Source of the DNA: Staphylococcus carnosus | Lineage (GTDB): Bacteria; Bacillota; Bacilli; Staphylococcales; Staphylococcaceae | Direction: 5' to 3' | DNA: 64,000 nt | Assembly: GCF_900458435.1 (NCBI RefSeq) | Contig: NZ_UHCT01000001.1 | Coordinates: 1,860,001-1,924,000 of the forward strand | Part shown: positions 48,781 through 59,240 of the stretch, in pieces | Layout of the letters: each line of letters opens with the position of its first letter | How positions within the stretch are numbered: the first letter of the stretch is position 1 | Translations under genes and position numbers: made by a program | Notes under the pieces: model-generated | Database searches by the model: none | What the model was told of the DNA's origin: nothing | The model's input: the letters and a program-made list of their open reading frames with translations, nothing else

Positions 48781-48956
48781 AAATTCCAATGTAAATTATC
48801 AAGATTAATTATTTCACTATACTCTAGTTAACTCTACTAAATTTCTACGCTATCAATTTTAAAATTTAAAATCCATTAAGATTCCGCTAAATTTTTATCC
48901 ACAAAAGTCTGCATCAAGTTATAATAGTTTGATTTTTCATCTTCAGTTAAATTTAA

Positions 48957-49316
48957 CTAATCAACGACATGTGTTGAAATATCAGAAAATTCCTTTTTTA
49001 AAGACGTTCCTTCTCCAGTCAAACGAAGCACAACTTTTCTTTCGTCTTCTGGGAGTCTCATTCTTTTAACTAAGTTTTTCTTTTCTAATCTTTTTACAAT
49101 TGGACTGATAGTTCCAGAATCTAAATGCAATTTGTCACAGAGTGTTTTTACATATATTTCTTCACTATCTTTTATGTAAGATAATACAATATAATTTGGA
49201 AAACTAATATTATACTGCTTTAAATATTTGTTAAAGCGATTCACAATTTCTTTAGTTGTAATGTAAAAAAGAAAGCACAAGTCTTGATCAAATTTGCTAT
49301 TCTGATTATTAGTCAA
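48957..49316 (-). CDS. SarZ/OhrR-like MarR regulator, apparently truncated by an in-frame TAG
   Basis: A MarR-family protein with FDQDLCFLFYITTKEI at the start (Cys in the SarZ/OhrR redox position) and LHLDSGTISPIVKRLEKKNLV as recognition helix. I place the start at TTG 49316, 7 bases after GGAGGTG; the open frame extends to 49364. It stops at TAG 48957-48959 after 119 residues. The same frame then continues for 26 codons (LNLTEDEKSNYYNLMQTFVD and a short end) to TAA 48876. That extension resembles the final helix of SarZ, so the gene looks like a nonsense mutant lacking part of its dimerisation helix. Confidence 0.75.
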   Translation of the reverse strand: MTNNQNSKFDQDLCFLFYITTKEIVNRFNKYLKQYNISFPNYIVLSYIKDSEEIYVKTLCDKLHLDSGTISPIVKRLEKKNLVKRMRLPEDERKVVLRLTGEGTSLKKEFSDISTHVVD

Positions 49317-49578
49317 TATATTCCACCTCCATTTAAATATATTCAACTTTTCAATGAATGTCAATATAATACTTTAATTTTTAAAGTAATTTCATTCTGG
49401 TTTTTTATAATTTGTTTAATTTAAGCAACTATTTTATTTATTTAATTGATTGCATATTGAGATAGATGTTTTCTATCATGTTTTCTTAAAAATATAAACG
49501 TGTACTTTTAAATCACATTAATAAAATTATCAAATATAATTTATTAATAGTTTGTAAAATATTCAAAATAATACAGAC

Positions 49579-49605
49579 TAAAAAAGCTCCCTTTTCAGGG
49601 AGCTT
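49579..49605 (-). terminator. terminator of the menF-D-H-B operon
   Basis: AAGCTCCC pairs with GGGAGCTT around TTTTCA, with a T tract on the minus strand. Confidence 0.8.
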
Positions 49606-49630
49606 AGATTATATATAATTTCTTTAAATA

Positions 49631-50449
49631 TTAAGGGAATTTAGGGAACTGATCAAAATCAGGTTTACGTTTTTCTTTAAATGCATCGCGACCTTCTTTT
49701 GCTTCATCAGTTGTGTAGTAAAGTAATGTTGCATCCCCTGCCATTTGTTGTAAACCAGCTAATCCGTCTGTATCAGCGTTCATAGCTGCTTTTAAGAAAC
49801 GTAAAGCAGTTGGAGAATGTTGCATCATTTCTTTACACCATTGTACTGTTTCGTCTTCGATACGATTTAATGGTACTACTGTGTTTGCCATGCCCATATC
49901 CAATGCTTGTTGTGCATCGTATTGGCGGCATAAGTACCAGATTTCACGTGCTTTTTTATGTCCAACGATTCTTGCTAAATAGCCTGAACCATAACCTGCA
50001 TCGAATGAACCTACTTTAGGACCAGTTTGACCGAATTTTGCATTGTCTGCAGCAATTGTTAAGTCACAAACAACTTGTAATACGTTACCGCCACCAATTG
50101 CATAGCCTTTTACCATAGCGACAACTGGTTTAGGAATAACACGGATTAAACGTTGTAAATCAAGTACGTTTAAACGAGGAATTTGGTCATCACCAACGTA
50201 ACCGCCGTGACCACGAACTTTTTGGTCTCCGCCTGAACAGAATGCTAAGTCACCTTCACCTGTTAAAATAATAGTTGAAATGCTTTGATCATCACGTGCA
50301 CGTGAAAAAGCATCCATCATTTCTTGAACAGTTTTAGGTGTGAATGCATTACGAACTTCTGGTCGATTAATCGTAATTTTAGCGATACCTTCAAAAAATT
50401 CATATTTTATCTCTTCATATTCTTTAAGTGTTTCCCACTGTCTAGTCAT
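49631..50449 (-). CDS. menB: 1,4-dihydroxy-2-naphthoyl-CoA synthase
   Basis: MenB cyclises O-succinylbenzoyl-CoA to DHNA-CoA in menaquinone synthesis. The 272-residue crotonase-fold protein has [17 protein letters not shown] near 70-86, [19 protein letters not shown] near 114-132 and [17 protein letters not shown] near 146-162, plus the C-terminal DFDQFPKFP. It overlaps menH by 8 bases. It is the last gene of the minus-strand operon. Confidence 0.97.
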   Translation of the reverse strand: MTRQWETLKEYEEIKYEFFEGIAKITINRPEVRNAFTPKTVQEMMDAFSRARDDQSISTIILTGEGDLAFCSGGDQKVRGHGGYVGDDQIPRLNVLDLQRLIRVIPKPVVAMVKGYAIGGGNVLQVVCDLTIAADNAKFGQTGPKVGSFDAGYGSGYLARIVGHKKAREIWYLCRQYDAQQALDMGMANTVVPLNRIEDETVQWCKEMMQHSPTALRFLKAAMNADTDGLAGLQQMAGDATLLYYTTDEAKEGRDAFKEKRKPDFDQFPKFP

Positions 50450-51257
50450 TTTGCTCCTCCTTATTTAAAAAACCTATTACTATTATATCAAATTGTTTTG
50501 CATCTTCCACATGAACTGTATGTCCTGCTTGCGATACAATATGCACTTCGCAATGCGGGATGACATCTTCCATCTTTTCTGCAATGTTTACAAACTTTTC
50601 ATCTCGTTCACCGACTATAATACAAACAGGAATAGAAAGTTCATTCAATTCCGGCCATAAATTAGGCATATTACCAGTACCATAATCTCTTAATGCTTTT
50701 GCTAATCGTTGAGGATTTTGTGCTAATCTCATCTCACGGATGCGCTGTCTTTCATCTTCACTCATCATTTCAGATTGACTTGCGAACAACGGTAGCTTTT
50801 CCCAATCATTAACAAATACTTCAATACCTGCAATTTCTAAAACTTTTGCACGTGCTTCATCGACTTGTATGCGTTCGCTACGTGAAGCATTATCTTGGAT
50901 ACCTGGAGAGGCACTTTCTAAGATTAGTCCTTCTAGTTTGATTTTTCCATGAAGTGCATAATACAAAGCAGTACGTCCGCCCATAGAATAACCATGCATT
51001 GTAATGTCATACTTACGGAACGTCTGCAGAACCTCATCTAACTGCTGTTGAATAAACGCAAAATCCCAAGTCTCTGTGTCTAAACTTTGATCTGCTCCAT
51101 GTCCCGGCAATTCAATTGTTAATACCGAAGTGTGTTTAGCTAAGTGTTCAATATGCTTATCAAATGTAGATGCATCACTTATAAATCCATGCAACATAAC
51201 CAATAGTTGGTTAGAATGCTCTTTAGATTTGCTTTCATAAAAATTATAGTTAAGCAT
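50442..51257 (-). CDS. menH: 2-succinyl-6-hydroxy-2,4-cyclohexadiene-1-carboxylate synthase-like hydrolase
   Basis: A 271-residue alpha/beta hydrolase. It has [13 protein letters not shown] near 20-32 (oxyanion region), the nucleophile Ser in [13 protein letters not shown] near 88-100, and the catalytic His in AGHTVH near 245. It acts on the MenD product. I use ATG 51257 (product starting MLNYNFYES, as in S. aureus MenH) rather than the GTG at 51269. It overlaps menD by 8 bases and menB by 8 bases. Confidence 0.92.
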   Translation of the reverse strand: MLNYNFYESKSKEHSNQLLVMLHGFISDASTFDKHIEHLAKHTSVLTIELPGHGADQSLDTETWDFAFIQQQLDEVLQTFRKYDITMHGYSMGGRTALYYALHGKIKLEGLILESASPGIQDNASRSERIQVDEARAKVLEIAGIEVFVNDWEKLPLFASQSEMMSEDERQRIREMRLAQNPQRLAKALRDYGTGNMPNLWPELNELSIPVCIIVGERDEKFVNIAEKMEDVIPHCEVHIVSQAGHTVHVEDAKQFDIIVIGFLNKEEQND

Positions 51258-52917
51258 TGACGATTTCACTCAATTTCTTATATAAAATTTGATGTTGTTG
51301 GAGGTTATCCTCACGGTCAGTACGTACTTCATAAATATAAGAATCCAGTTGTGATAAAGAGGTATATTTAAAATCTTCTACTGTTTCCAAATATTTATAA
51401 CCGAAATCATAAAGTAACGCAGCATGTTTAAATTCCAAATGCGTCGGTGTACCGAATAAACGCTCGAAGTATTGTGCTGCTGATTTTTTTTGAGGAAGAT
51501 AAGAGAAAATACCTCCTCCATCATTATTTAAGAGCACAATATTAATATGAATATCATTCAGTTTAGCCATCAATAAACCATTCATATCATGGTAAAATGC
51601 TAAGTCTCCTATAAGTAATGTCACTTTTTTGTGTACTGCCATTCCAAGTGCAGTTGAAATAACACCATCGATGCCATTAGCCCCTCTATTTGCATAGATT
51701 TGCACTTTACCTTTCACAAACAAATTGTCGATGTCTCTGATTGGCATGCTGTTGCTGACAAACAATGTATCTTCTTCTGTAAGTTTTTCTAATAAAACGC
51801 CTATATTTGCAGCTTCATCTGTTGCATGATTGACGTAACTTTCAACTTCTGCCACAGCTTGATAATTCATTTGTTGCCACTGTGTCAACCATGATCGACG
51901 ATGTACAACCGGCACTTCTCCAAGAGATCTAAAGAAATCATTTGCAGACATTTCGAATGTAACATCCGAAGGAACCGGAAAGGCATCAGGCAATGCACTA
52001 TTTTGCACTAATATTTGGTAAGCATCCGAAGTTTTTAACCATTGATTTAACTTTTTAGATAATGCAGGTTTGCCAACTCTGATGACAAAATCAACATCAG
52101 GATTAAATCCAACACGATACAATAGATCATATGTCGAAATAATATTAGGATGTTCTGATTGTCGTAATCCGCTTAAAGGGCCAGCAAGAATCGGCAAATC
52201 ATGTACAGTAGCGAATGGCAATAATTCTCTTGCATCTTGATGTTGCATGTCCCCTACAATGATAATACCTTTCTTTCTTTTCAAAATTGGAATAATACTA
52301 TCAATTGAAGCCGTCTTTTGATAAGTCGGAATCTCTTTTTCTTCTGATTTCAATAAATCTGTCATATCAAAATCAGGTGTAAGCGGCTCTCTGAACGGCA
52401 AGTTGAAGTGTACAGGTCCTCGTTGGGGACCTTGGAAAAATTGACTCGCTATTTGCATTTGATATCTTACAACTTCAACTGCCCCATTCGAATCATCTGC
52501 CAACGGCATATCAAATTGGTGGCGCACAAAATTTTGAAACATATTAACTTGATTCAAAGTTTGCGGAGCCCCGATACCGCGTAACTCATGCGGTCTGTCA
52601 CTTGTTAAAACAACAAGTGGCAAGTTGCTGATGTCGCTTTCTGCAACAGCCGAAGTATAATTTGTTGCTGCAGTACCTGATGTACATAAAATGGCAACTG
52701 GTCGATTACTTCCTTTAATTAATCCCAATGCAAAAAAAGATGCGCTTCGTTCATCCGGATGAATCCAAGTTTTAATATTTGGATGTGCCTCAAATGCTAA
52801 AGCAAGCGGAGTAGAGCGTGATCCTGGGCTGATTACTACTTCTCTTATTCCATAAGCATACATCTCAGATGCCATTGTAAATACTTGTTTAGTTAATAAA
52901 TTTTGATGATTATCCAT
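51250..52917 (-). CDS. menD: SEPHCHC synthase MenD
   Basis: MenD is the thiamine-diphosphate-dependent enzyme joining isochorismate and 2-oxoglutarate. The 555-residue product has the N-terminal [19 protein letters not shown] near 26-44, [20 protein letters not shown] near 76-95 and the C-terminal TPP-binding region [13 protein letters not shown] near 441-453 with [12 protein letters not shown] near 464-475. It overlaps menF by 8 bases and menH by 8. Its cofactor links to the thiamine-precursor transporter at the start of the window. Confidence 0.97.
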   Translation of the reverse strand: MDNHQNLLTKQVFTMASEMYAYGIREVVISPGSRSTPLALAFEAHPNIKTWIHPDERSASFFALGLIKGSNRPVAILCTSGTAATNYTSAVAESDISNLPLVVLTSDRPHELRGIGAPQTLNQVNMFQNFVRHQFDMPLADDSNGAVEVVRYQMQIASQFFQGPQRGPVHFNLPFREPLTPDFDMTDLLKSEEKEIPTYQKTASIDSIIPILKRKKGIIIVGDMQHQDARELLPFATVHDLPILAGPLSGLRQSEHPNIISTYDLLYRVGFNPDVDFVIRVGKPALSKKLNQWLKTSDAYQILVQNSALPDAFPVPSDVTFEMSANDFFRSLGEVPVVHRRSWLTQWQQMNYQAVAEVESYVNHATDEAANIGVLLEKLTEEDTLFVSNSMPIRDIDNLFVKGKVQIYANRGANGIDGVISTALGMAVHKKVTLLIGDLAFYHDMNGLLMAKLNDIHINIVLLNNDGGGIFSYLPQKKSAAQYFERLFGTPTHLEFKHAALLYDFGYKYLETVEDFKYTSLSQLDSYIYEVRTDREDNLQQHQILYKKLSEIVNA

Positions 52918-54262
52918 GATTTTCGACTCCTAAAGCATTCATCATCGGTGTAAATTTAAGTGTTGTTTCTGCTAATTCACTTTCCGGTTCTGATTGCTCA
53001 ATAATTCCACAGCCAGCATATAATGTTGCTTGATTTTTCTTAATCAGCATTGAACGTATTGCAACGATAAATTGACAATTATCATCCATATCGATATAAC
53101 CTACCGGAGATCCGTACAAGCCGCGTGTACCAAATTCTTTTTGTTCAATAAATTCAACAGCTTTCTCTTTGGGGTACCCACCAAGAGCAGGTGTAGGATG
53201 CAAACGATCCAATAAGCCGATATAAGTTTTATCTTTGAGTTCACCAGAAATTTCAGTATATAAATGATAAAGGTGGTCATTTTTTAATATTTTCGGGTGT
53301 TTATTATATTCTACATCAGTGACATAAGGCTCAATATCATCTAATATACTTTGAACAACAAAACGATGTTCATGTAAATTCTTTTCATCTTGTAAAAATT
53401 CATTTAAATGCTTTTTATCTTCTGCTTCATCATTAGTACGTTTAATTGTACCTGCAACAGCTTTTGTGGATAAAACTTTATTTTCTACTTCCATCAATTG
53501 TTCAGGTGTTTGTGAAAAGAATATAGATTGATCAGATTCCATCACAAAAATATAACTGTTCGATTCATTTTTTAATGCATTTTCTAATACATAAGCAATA
53601 TCAATATCTTTTTTAAATTGAATCATACGACGACGTGCTAAGACGATTTTTTCATCTTCGTTCATTGTATCAATTGCTTCTCGAACAATATTCAACCATT
53701 CATCTTTATAAATATCTTCACTGCGTTTAATATCCCCATTCGCATGTGTTGGTTGAACTTCTGTACTTTCAATTTTATGTGCTAGTGCTTTTAAATCACC
53801 TATATCAAATGTTTCTCTAGGTACTGTATAGGTTAAAATAGTTTCATTTTCTTCCATAGTAATCAGTACTTTTGGTAATACAAAGTGATTCAATCCGAAT
53901 TGACGCCATTCATCATCTGATTTGTGACTTGAAAACTGGAAGCCGCCACAAACTTTCAGATGGTGTTTAGGTGTATCCGGATGGATGAGTGCAATTTTTT
54001 CTTTATATTTCTCCCATTCTCGAAAAATAGATTGTTTATTTTCATGATTATTTTTCAATTTTAATAGTGCATCATATCCGAAAAATGCTGTTTTGCCAGA
54101 GTTGTCTTTAAAATAAAAACGATCTTTAGCTTGTCCCTCAGTCATTTGAAAGAGCATAATCGGATTTGTCGGCTGGTCAATTTTAATCTCGACAGAAACC
54201 CAGGATTCTGAATTTTCATATATGGCGTCGAGAATTTGATCATCCTTAACACTTACAGTCAT
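52910..54262 (-). CDS. menF: isochorismate synthase
   Basis: MenF converts chorismate to isochorismate, the first dedicated step of menaquinone synthesis. The 450-residue chorismate-binding protein has [13 protein letters not shown] near 204-216, [11 protein letters not shown] near 271-281, [15 protein letters not shown] near 360-374 and [15 protein letters not shown] near 387-401, all typical of the active site. It starts the minus-strand operon menF-menD-menH-menB, divergent from menA. Confidence 0.95.
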   Translation of the reverse strand: MTVSVKDDQILDAIYENSESWVSVEIKIDQPTNPIMLFQMTEGQAKDRFYFKDNSGKTAFFGYDALLKLKNNHENKQSIFREWEKYKEKIALIHPDTPKHHLKVCGGFQFSSHKSDDEWRQFGLNHFVLPKVLITMEENETILTYTVPRETFDIGDLKALAHKIESTEVQPTHANGDIKRSEDIYKDEWLNIVREAIDTMNEDEKIVLARRRMIQFKKDIDIAYVLENALKNESNSYIFVMESDQSIFFSQTPEQLMEVENKVLSTKAVAGTIKRTNDEAEDKKHLNEFLQDEKNLHEHRFVVQSILDDIEPYVTDVEYNKHPKILKNDHLYHLYTEISGELKDKTYIGLLDRLHPTPALGGYPKEKAVEFIEQKEFGTRGLYGSPVGYIDMDDNCQFIVAIRSMLIKKNQATLYAGCGIIEQSEPESELAETTLKFTPMMNALGVENHG

Positions 54263-54483
54263 CTATCTCACTTCTTTCATCATTCAAATTATTCACATTA
54301 TATCATTGTATCATTTTTTATCTTATACTGTAGTTTGTTTTGCCCATAAATTAGTTGAAAACTTAACAAGATTTGACCTTTCCACTTTCATTGCTTAAAA
54401 TAAATTTGTTAATCAGATTGCATTTTAACAATTATTATCCGCACTCTGAAATTTGTTATTCCAAAGATTAAGAAGGAGAAAAA
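54263..54483. other. menF-menA divergent intergenic region
   Basis: 221 bp, AT-rich. It must hold promoters for both arms of the menaquinone pathway. I see no strong palindrome. GAAGGAG before 54484 is the menA ribosome binding site. Confidence 0.35.
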
Positions 54484-55422
54484 ATGTCAAATCAATATCA
54501 GCAATATTCTACTGTTAGAAAATACTGGCATTTAATGCGTCCACACACACTAACAGCTTCAGTTGTTCCTGTTTTAGTCGGTACCGCAACTGCTAAGCTT
54601 TTTCTATTAGGCAGTGAAGATCATTTAAAACTCAGCCTATTTCTAGCAATGTTACTTGCATGTTTACTTATTCAAGCTGCCACAAATATGTTCAACGAAT
54701 ATTACGACTTTAAGAAAGGCTTAGACGATCATACATCCGTCGGTATCGGTGGTGCGATTGTGCGCAATGGTATGAGTCCAAAACTGGTAATAAATCTTGC
54801 TATCGCATTTTATGTTATCGCAGGATTACTCGGTCTTTTTATTGCTTCACAATCATCATTCTTATTAATACCAGTTGGAATTGTCTGCATGGCAGTCGGT
54901 TACCTATATACAGGCGGACCATTTCCTATTTCATGGACACCATTTGGAGAATTATTCGCTGGCGTGTTTATGGGTCTTATCATTATCTTAATTTCATTCT
55001 TTATTCAAACTGATAATATCCAAGGTTATGCAGTTTGGATTAGTGTACCGATTATTATTACAATTGGGCTTATAAATATGGCCAATAATATCCGTGACCG
55101 TGTTAAAGATAAACAAAGCGGACGTAAAACTTTACCTATTTTATTAGGTAAAAACAACTCTATTCGCTTTATGGCAGTCATGTATATTGTTGCTTATGTT
55201 TGGGTCGTTTACACAGCTTTCTTTGTTCCAGGTGGTTCAATCTTTTACTTGCTTGCGTTATTATCATTCCCATTCCCAGTAAAAGCAATTCGCCGTTTCA
55301 AGAAAAACGACACACCTGCTGAAATGATGCCAGCAATGGCAGCTACAGGCAAAACAAATACTGTGTTTGGTCTGCTTTATGCATTAGGTATCTATATCAG
55401 TGCCTTATTAGGCGGCATTTAA
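54484..55422 (+). CDS. menA: 1,4-dihydroxy-2-naphthoate polyprenyltransferase
   Basis: MenA attaches the prenyl chain to DHNA in the membrane. The 312-residue UbiA-family protein has about 8-9 helices, the first Asp-rich motif NMFNEYYDFKKGLDD near 67-81 and the second motif NNIRDRVKDKQSGRKTLP near 200-217. It is the final membrane step of menaquinone supply for the Qox oxidase. It converges on a GNAT gene with a shared terminator. Confidence 0.95.
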   Translation: MSNQYQQYSTVRKYWHLMRPHTLTASVVPVLVGTATAKLFLLGSEDHLKLSLFLAMLLACLLIQAATNMFNEYYDFKKGLDDHTSVGIGGAIVRNGMSPKLVINLAIAFYVIAGLLGLFIASQSSFLLIPVGIVCMAVGYLYTGGPFPISWTPFGELFAGVFMGLIIILISFFIQTDNIQGYAVWISVPIIITIGLINMANNIRDRVKDKQSGRKTLPILLGKNNSIRFMAVMYIVAYVWVVYTAFFVPGGSIFYLLALLSFPFPVKAIRRFKKNDTPAEMMPAMAATGKTNTVFGLLYALGIYISALLGGI

Positions 55423-55437
55423 ATAATCATTGTAGTG

Positions 55438-55468
55438 AAACGTTGAACAGTTATTGTTCAGCGTTTTT
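55438..55468. terminator. bidirectional terminator between menA and the GNAT gene
   Basis: AAACGTTGAAC pairs with GTTCAGCGTTT (one G-T pair). The last codons of the minus-strand gene lie inside it. Confidence 0.75.
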
Positions 55469-56020
55469 CTTATTTATAACCATGTGGTGATATGCATGTC
55501 CGTACAAATCTATCGTTCCCTCTGTTTCAAAACCTAATCGTTGATAGAGTTGATATGCACCGTTATTTTCATAATCACAACTCAAACTCAACTTCTTATC
55601 TCGATGTTCTTCTATGACATAATGCATAAGTTGTGTTGCAATTCCCTTTCCACGATATTGAGAGAAAACAGCTACTGTTTCAATATACAGTTCATTATCT
55701 TCAGCTTCTTTTAATGGTAAAGGTGTTCCTATATCACGCACTTTTTCAGGCAAATCTAGTTTCATCCAGTTTTTTTCTAAATGCATTTCATCTTCGCCTT
55801 TATAAGTGATGATAATGCCCGCAACATCTCCATCTATTTCATAAACCAATACATTTTCATAATAAGTTCGATATGGTACTTGTGTAATTGCTTGTTCTAA
55901 CCAAGTGATAACTTGTGCCTTATCAAAATTTTTCACAATAGGCAATTCCATATCTTCCCAAATAATATAAGATAGCTCTGCAATCTCATGTTGATCTTCA
56001 AGTTTAGCTTGTCGTATCAT
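55451..56020 (-). CDS. GNAT family N-acetyltransferase
   Basis: A 189-residue GNAT protein. The acetyl-CoA loop VFSQYRGKGIATQLMHYV lies near 118-135 (R-G-K-G-I-A), followed by LSLSCDYENNGAYQLYQRLGFETEG near 146-170 (quoted only to show the N-x-G-A/x-x-L-Y-x-x-L-G-F pattern). Related staphylococcal proteins sit beside menA. The substrate is unknown. The 3' end overlaps the terminator shared with menA. ATG 56020 follows an AGAGGGG ribosome binding site. Confidence 0.85.
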   Translation of the reverse strand: MIRQAKLEDQHEIAELSYIIWEDMELPIVKNFDKAQVITWLEQAITQVPYRTYYENVLVYEIDGDVAGIIITYKGEDEMHLEKNWMKLDLPEKVRDIGTPLPLKEAEDNELYIETVAVFSQYRGKGIATQLMHYVIEEHRDKKLSLSCDYENNGAYQLYQRLGFETEGTIDLYGHAYHHMVINKKNAEQ

Positions 56021-56257
56021 AATGTCCCCTCTTTTTTTATATTAATCACTTATATTTTATCAATAATGTGCAGTTTTTGTGAAAGATGTGTATAGAAGCA
56101 CAGCTAAATTAATAAAATTATAGATTGTCCTTAAGAATCTCGTCTCTTTTTTCCTTTCACCATACAGTGAACAAGTATCTAAGTTGGAAATATTTCCTTA
56201 ATTATTACATAATAAAGGTACAAGTGAATTAAACTTAGACAAAAAGGAGAAATTGTA

Positions 56258-56467
56258 ATGAGAGTAAATAAAGTGATTTATATCGCCCTTGCAATCTTTC
56301 TAGGAAGCTTCGGCGTTCACAAGTTTTATTCTGGTCAAAAAGGATTAGGAATTCTTTGTCTATTATTCTTCTGGACAGGTATCCCGCATATCATTGCGAT
56401 TATTGATGCTATTATTACTTTATTCTTCAGACCTGCAGATGAAGACGGAAATATTGCTTTTAATTAA
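56258..56467 (+). CDS. TM2 domain membrane protein
   Basis: A 69-residue protein with two membrane helices and the TM2 family pattern: FLGSFGVHKFYSGQKGLGIL (residues 14-33) followed by IPHIIAIIDAIITLFF. Function is not established for bacterial TM2 proteins. ATG 56258 follows AAGGAG. The next gene starts 12 bases after its stop, so the two are probably cotranscribed. Confidence 0.85.
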   Translation: MRVNKVIYIALAIFLGSFGVHKFYSGQKGLGILCLLFFWTGIPHIIAIIDAIITLFFRPADEDGNIAFN

Positions 56468-56479
56468 GGAGAGATTTTT

Positions 56480-56686
56480 TTGAACAAATCAACCATTTTA
56501 TCGTATTTAGAATCATTTCCTAGTAAATATTTGATTTTATATATGGACAATCAAGCAGAAATTTCAGTTGAAGGTATAAATAAAGATACAGACGAAGGGG
56601 TTCTTCATGTAACAGAACCTGCAGAATATGTTGTAAACATTTCTAAAATATCACACTTTGAAATTTTACAACGCTCTACGTATTAA
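56480..56686 (+). CDS. conserved small hypothetical protein
   Basis: A 68-residue soluble protein beginning with TTG 56480 after AAGGAGAG; the sequence starts MNKSTILSYLESFPSKYLIL. I do not recognise a domain. The composition (alternating hydrophobic and acidic residues, with GVLHVTEPAEYVVNISKISH) suggests a small beta-rich fold. It is cotranscribed with the TM2 gene and followed by a terminator. Confidence 0.7.
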   Translation: MNKSTILSYLESFPSKYLILYMDNQAEISVEGINKDTDEGVLHVTEPAEYVVNISKISHFEILQRSTY

Positions 56687-56697
56687 ATATTGATAGC

Positions 56698-56741
56698 AAA
56701 AAAACCTGGGATATTCCGAAGATGGAATATTCCAGGTTTTA
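56698..56741. terminator. bidirectional terminator
   Basis: AAAACCTGGGATATTCC pairs with GGAATATTCCAGGTTTT (one G-T pair) between convergent genes. Confidence 0.85.
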
Positions 56742-56745
56742 TTAT

Positions 56746-57348
56746 TTAACCATGAAAAATCAGTAACAATACAACCGCCGCAATTTGCGCAATTGACGTT
56801 GTGATAATGCGACGTGTATAAAAATAGCTGATTGATAAAATAACTTGAACAATAAGAACAAATATACAAACCCAAATTTGGTCAAAATAGAAAAACAAAG
56901 AAGCTGAACATAAAGCAGTAATCACAATTGCTGCCCATGCAGGCAACTTCAAGTTCAATAATTGTTTTTGCAATACAGTACGCATGTAAAGCTCATGACA
57001 AGGGATTACAAATAATAATGTTACTAAAATCTGCCATTTAAAATATACTCCTGAACGTGATAAGTCTTTTATTAATGACGTATATGTCACTTCTTGAGAC
57101 ATTAATGACATGATGAGTTGTACAATTATTAAAACAACAGCAGTAATGAGTCCAATACCAATTGATGGCAATAATCGTTTAGAAGCGATATCGCGTTGAT
57201 AAAACACATAACTGATTTCAGCAAACAACATGATTCCAGTATAAAGATACCAGTATTCTTGTCGTTCTCCCCACATGATAAATAGTATGATGTGGAATAT
57301 AATGAAACTGATTATAAACCACAACAAAGCTTTTGTATTTGTTTTCAT
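56746..57348 (-). CDS. CPBP-like membrane protein with degenerate catalytic motifs
   Basis: A 200-residue protein with about 7 membrane helices. The region VIPCHELYMRTVLQKQLL near 113-130 looks like the first CPBP (Abi) motif E-E-x-x-x-R, but the first Glu is His (HELYMR). The usual second-motif His appears replaced (FFYFDQIW). So it may be a non-catalytic CPBP/Abi-like protein, or another membrane family. It lies 6 bases after the YkvS-like gene on the same strand, likely in one operon. Confidence 0.65.
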   Translation of the reverse strand: MKTNTKALLWFIISFIIFHIILFIMWGERQEYWYLYTGIMLFAEISYVFYQRDIASKRLLPSIGIGLITAVVLIIVQLIMSLMSQEVTYTSLIKDLSRSGVYFKWQILVTLLFVIPCHELYMRTVLQKQLLNLKLPAWAAIVITALCSASLFFYFDQIWVCIFVLIVQVILSISYFYTRRIITTSIAQIAAVVLLLIFHG

Positions 57349-57354
57349 TGTTTA

Positions 57355-57540
57355 TTAACCTTCTTGATCAACTATCTTATAGCGTTTATGATTAATCACC
57401 GTTTTTTCCGGTAGATCTAATTCTTCAAAGTTTTCCATAATTGTTAAATCAACAATTACTGAATTATCATTAATTTTTTCAACACGACCTCTAAGTCCAT
57501 CATAAAATTCTACAATATCTCCTACTTCTGCAACAGTCAT
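57355..57540 (-). CDS. DUF2187 (YkvS-like) small protein
   Basis: A 61-residue protein with a KOW-like beta fold: VGDIVEFYDGLRGRVEKINDN (near 6-26; first 20 residues relevant) and SVIVDLTIMENF, matching the DUF2187/YkvS family. The C-terminal KTVINHKRYKIV is also typical. Function unknown. AGGAGG precedes ATG 57540. It is the first gene of a two-gene minus-strand unit. Confidence 0.85.
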   Translation of the reverse strand: MTVAEVGDIVEFYDGLRGRVEKINDNSVIVDLTIMENFEELDLPEKTVINHKRYKIVDQEG

Positions 57541-57743
57541 TACAGGTCCTCCTCGAATTATACTAAATTATATTGTACTAAAATTTGTGCTCTAAATAAA
57601 CAAATATCATATGAAAGCGATATAATTATACTAAATTCTAACTTAATTGTGAAATCCCAACTATTTTATTGGCATTTTAGTTCAAAATAAGAGATAAATA
57701 AAGTATTAAGGAATAGTAAGTAAGGTTAAAGGAGAGAGAAACA

Positions 57744-58730
57744 GTGAAATTTGTAAGCAATAACAACATTACAGACCCCAAGCTTAATTTAGCAATGGAA
57801 GAATACGTTTTAAAATATCTTCCTCAAGATAGTGATTATTTCTTATTTTACATTAATCGCCCTTCAATTATTATCGGAAAAAATCAAAATACAATTGAAG
57901 AAGTTAACCAACAATATGTAGAGGAACATAATATAGATGTAGTGCGTAGAATATCAGGCGGCGGCGCAGTCTATCATGATTTTGGGAATTTAAATTTCAG
58001 TTTCATTACTGATGATGATGGAAACAGTTTCCATAACTTCAAAAAATTTACACAACCTATTGTTCAAGCATTAAATAGTATGGGTGTGGATGCTGAAATG
58101 ACAGGAAGAAATGATATTCAAGTTGGCCAAGCCAAAATTTCTGGGAACGCTATGGTTAAAGTCAAAAATCGTATGTTCAGTCATGGAACATTAATGCTTG
58201 ATAGTGATTTAGATGAGGTTCAAAATGCACTGCGCGTAAACCCAGCTAAAATCCAATCAAAAGGTATTAAATCAGTTAGAAAACGTGTTGCTAATATTTC
58301 TGAATTCCTTGAAGAACCAATTGATATCGAAGCTTTCAAACAAATTATTTTAAAACATATCTTTGGCGAACATGAGGTCGAGGAATATAAATTAACTGAT
58401 GAAGACTGGAAAAATATCGAAGCGTTAAGCGATGAAAAATATCGAACTTGGGATTGGAATTATGGTAAAAACCCTAAATATAACTTCGAACGAGAAGAAA
58501 AGTTTGAAAAGGGCTTTGTACAAATTAAATTACATGTTAAAAGAGGTCGTATCGAGCACGCTAAAATATTCGGAGATTTCTTTGGTGTAGGAGATGTTAC
58601 TGATTTAGAAGAAGCTTTAATCGGAAGCTTGCATAATTTTGAAAGTATCGAAGAAGCACTTTCAGAATTTGATTTATATCATTATTTCGGGGATATACCT
58701 CGTGAAGAATTAATCAGATTAATGTCCTAA
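57744..58730 (+). CDS. lplA: lipoate-protein ligase A
   Basis: LplA attaches free lipoate to lipoyl domains using ATP. The 328-residue product has PSIIIGKNQNTIEEVN near 37-52, the RRISGGGAVYHDFGNLNFSF block near 71-90, and GRNDIQVGQAKISGNAM near 120-136 with the catalytic Lys, followed by the C-terminal accessory domain. The start is GTG 57744 after AGGAGAG. A strong terminator follows. Confidence 0.95.
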   Translation: MKFVSNNNITDPKLNLAMEEYVLKYLPQDSDYFLFYINRPSIIIGKNQNTIEEVNQQYVEEHNIDVVRRISGGGAVYHDFGNLNFSFITDDDGNSFHNFKKFTQPIVQALNSMGVDAEMTGRNDIQVGQAKISGNAMVKVKNRMFSHGTLMLDSDLDEVQNALRVNPAKIQSKGIKSVRKRVANISEFLEEPIDIEAFKQIILKHIFGEHEVEEYKLTDEDWKNIEALSDEKYRTWDWNYGKNPKYNFEREEKFEKGFVQIKLHVKRGRIEHAKIFGDFFGVGDVTDLEEALIGSLHNFESIEEALSEFDLYHYFGDIPREELIRLMS

Positions 58731-58742
58731 AAAAACACAAAA

Positions 58743-58787
58743 ATAAGGACTATTCATTATTAATTAGTAATGAATAGTCCTTTATTT
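58743..58787 (+). terminator. terminator of lplA
   Basis: AAGGACTATTCATTA pairs with TAATGAATAGTCCTT, then TTATTTT. Confidence 0.85.
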
Positions 58788-58809
58788 TACCCAGGAACAA
58801 GATGATGAA

Positions 58810-59028
58810 TTATCCAATTAAAACATCCTCCAATTGATTATATTCTTCAGTATATCGATTAAAAGCTTCTTCGTCTTTATTAACAAGTGCTTGATCTATC
58901 AGTTCAGTCAATTTTTCTTTTCGAACATTGCGTAATGCTTGATCAATCACGAGCTCTACCCCCAAATCATTTACATTAGCTACAAATGCCTGCAACGTCC
59001 CATTTTTTACATTGATATTGTGATTCAT
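58810..59028 (-). CDS. IDEAL domain protein
   Basis: A 72-residue protein. ATG 59028 is preferred over the GTG at 59037, which sits on top of the AAAGG ribosome binding site. The C-terminal half, LTELIDQALVNKDEEAFNRY near 43-62, matches the IDEAL domain found at the C-terminus of small Firmicute proteins. Relatives include ComK-region and YpiB-type proteins; function is undefined. It lies divergent from comK. Confidence 0.82.
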   Translation of the reverse strand: MNHNINVKNGTLQAFVANVNDLGVELVIDQALRNVRKEKLTELIDQALVNKDEEAFNRYTEEYNQLEDVLIG

Positions 59029-59240
59029 AGTAATCACTGCCTTTCTCTTTTTTATGTAATTAAGAGTATACCTCGTATTTATTTTAAAATCAACGAATAT
59101 TCTGACTTTTTAAAAAATAAATAGTGTAATTTTAACACTAAAGTTTCTATTGACTTTTTAAGGTGCTAGTATACAATAATTATAGATTTTGATTATTTTT
59201 ATAATTCAACATCAAACAATTTAATAGGAGGACATTGATT

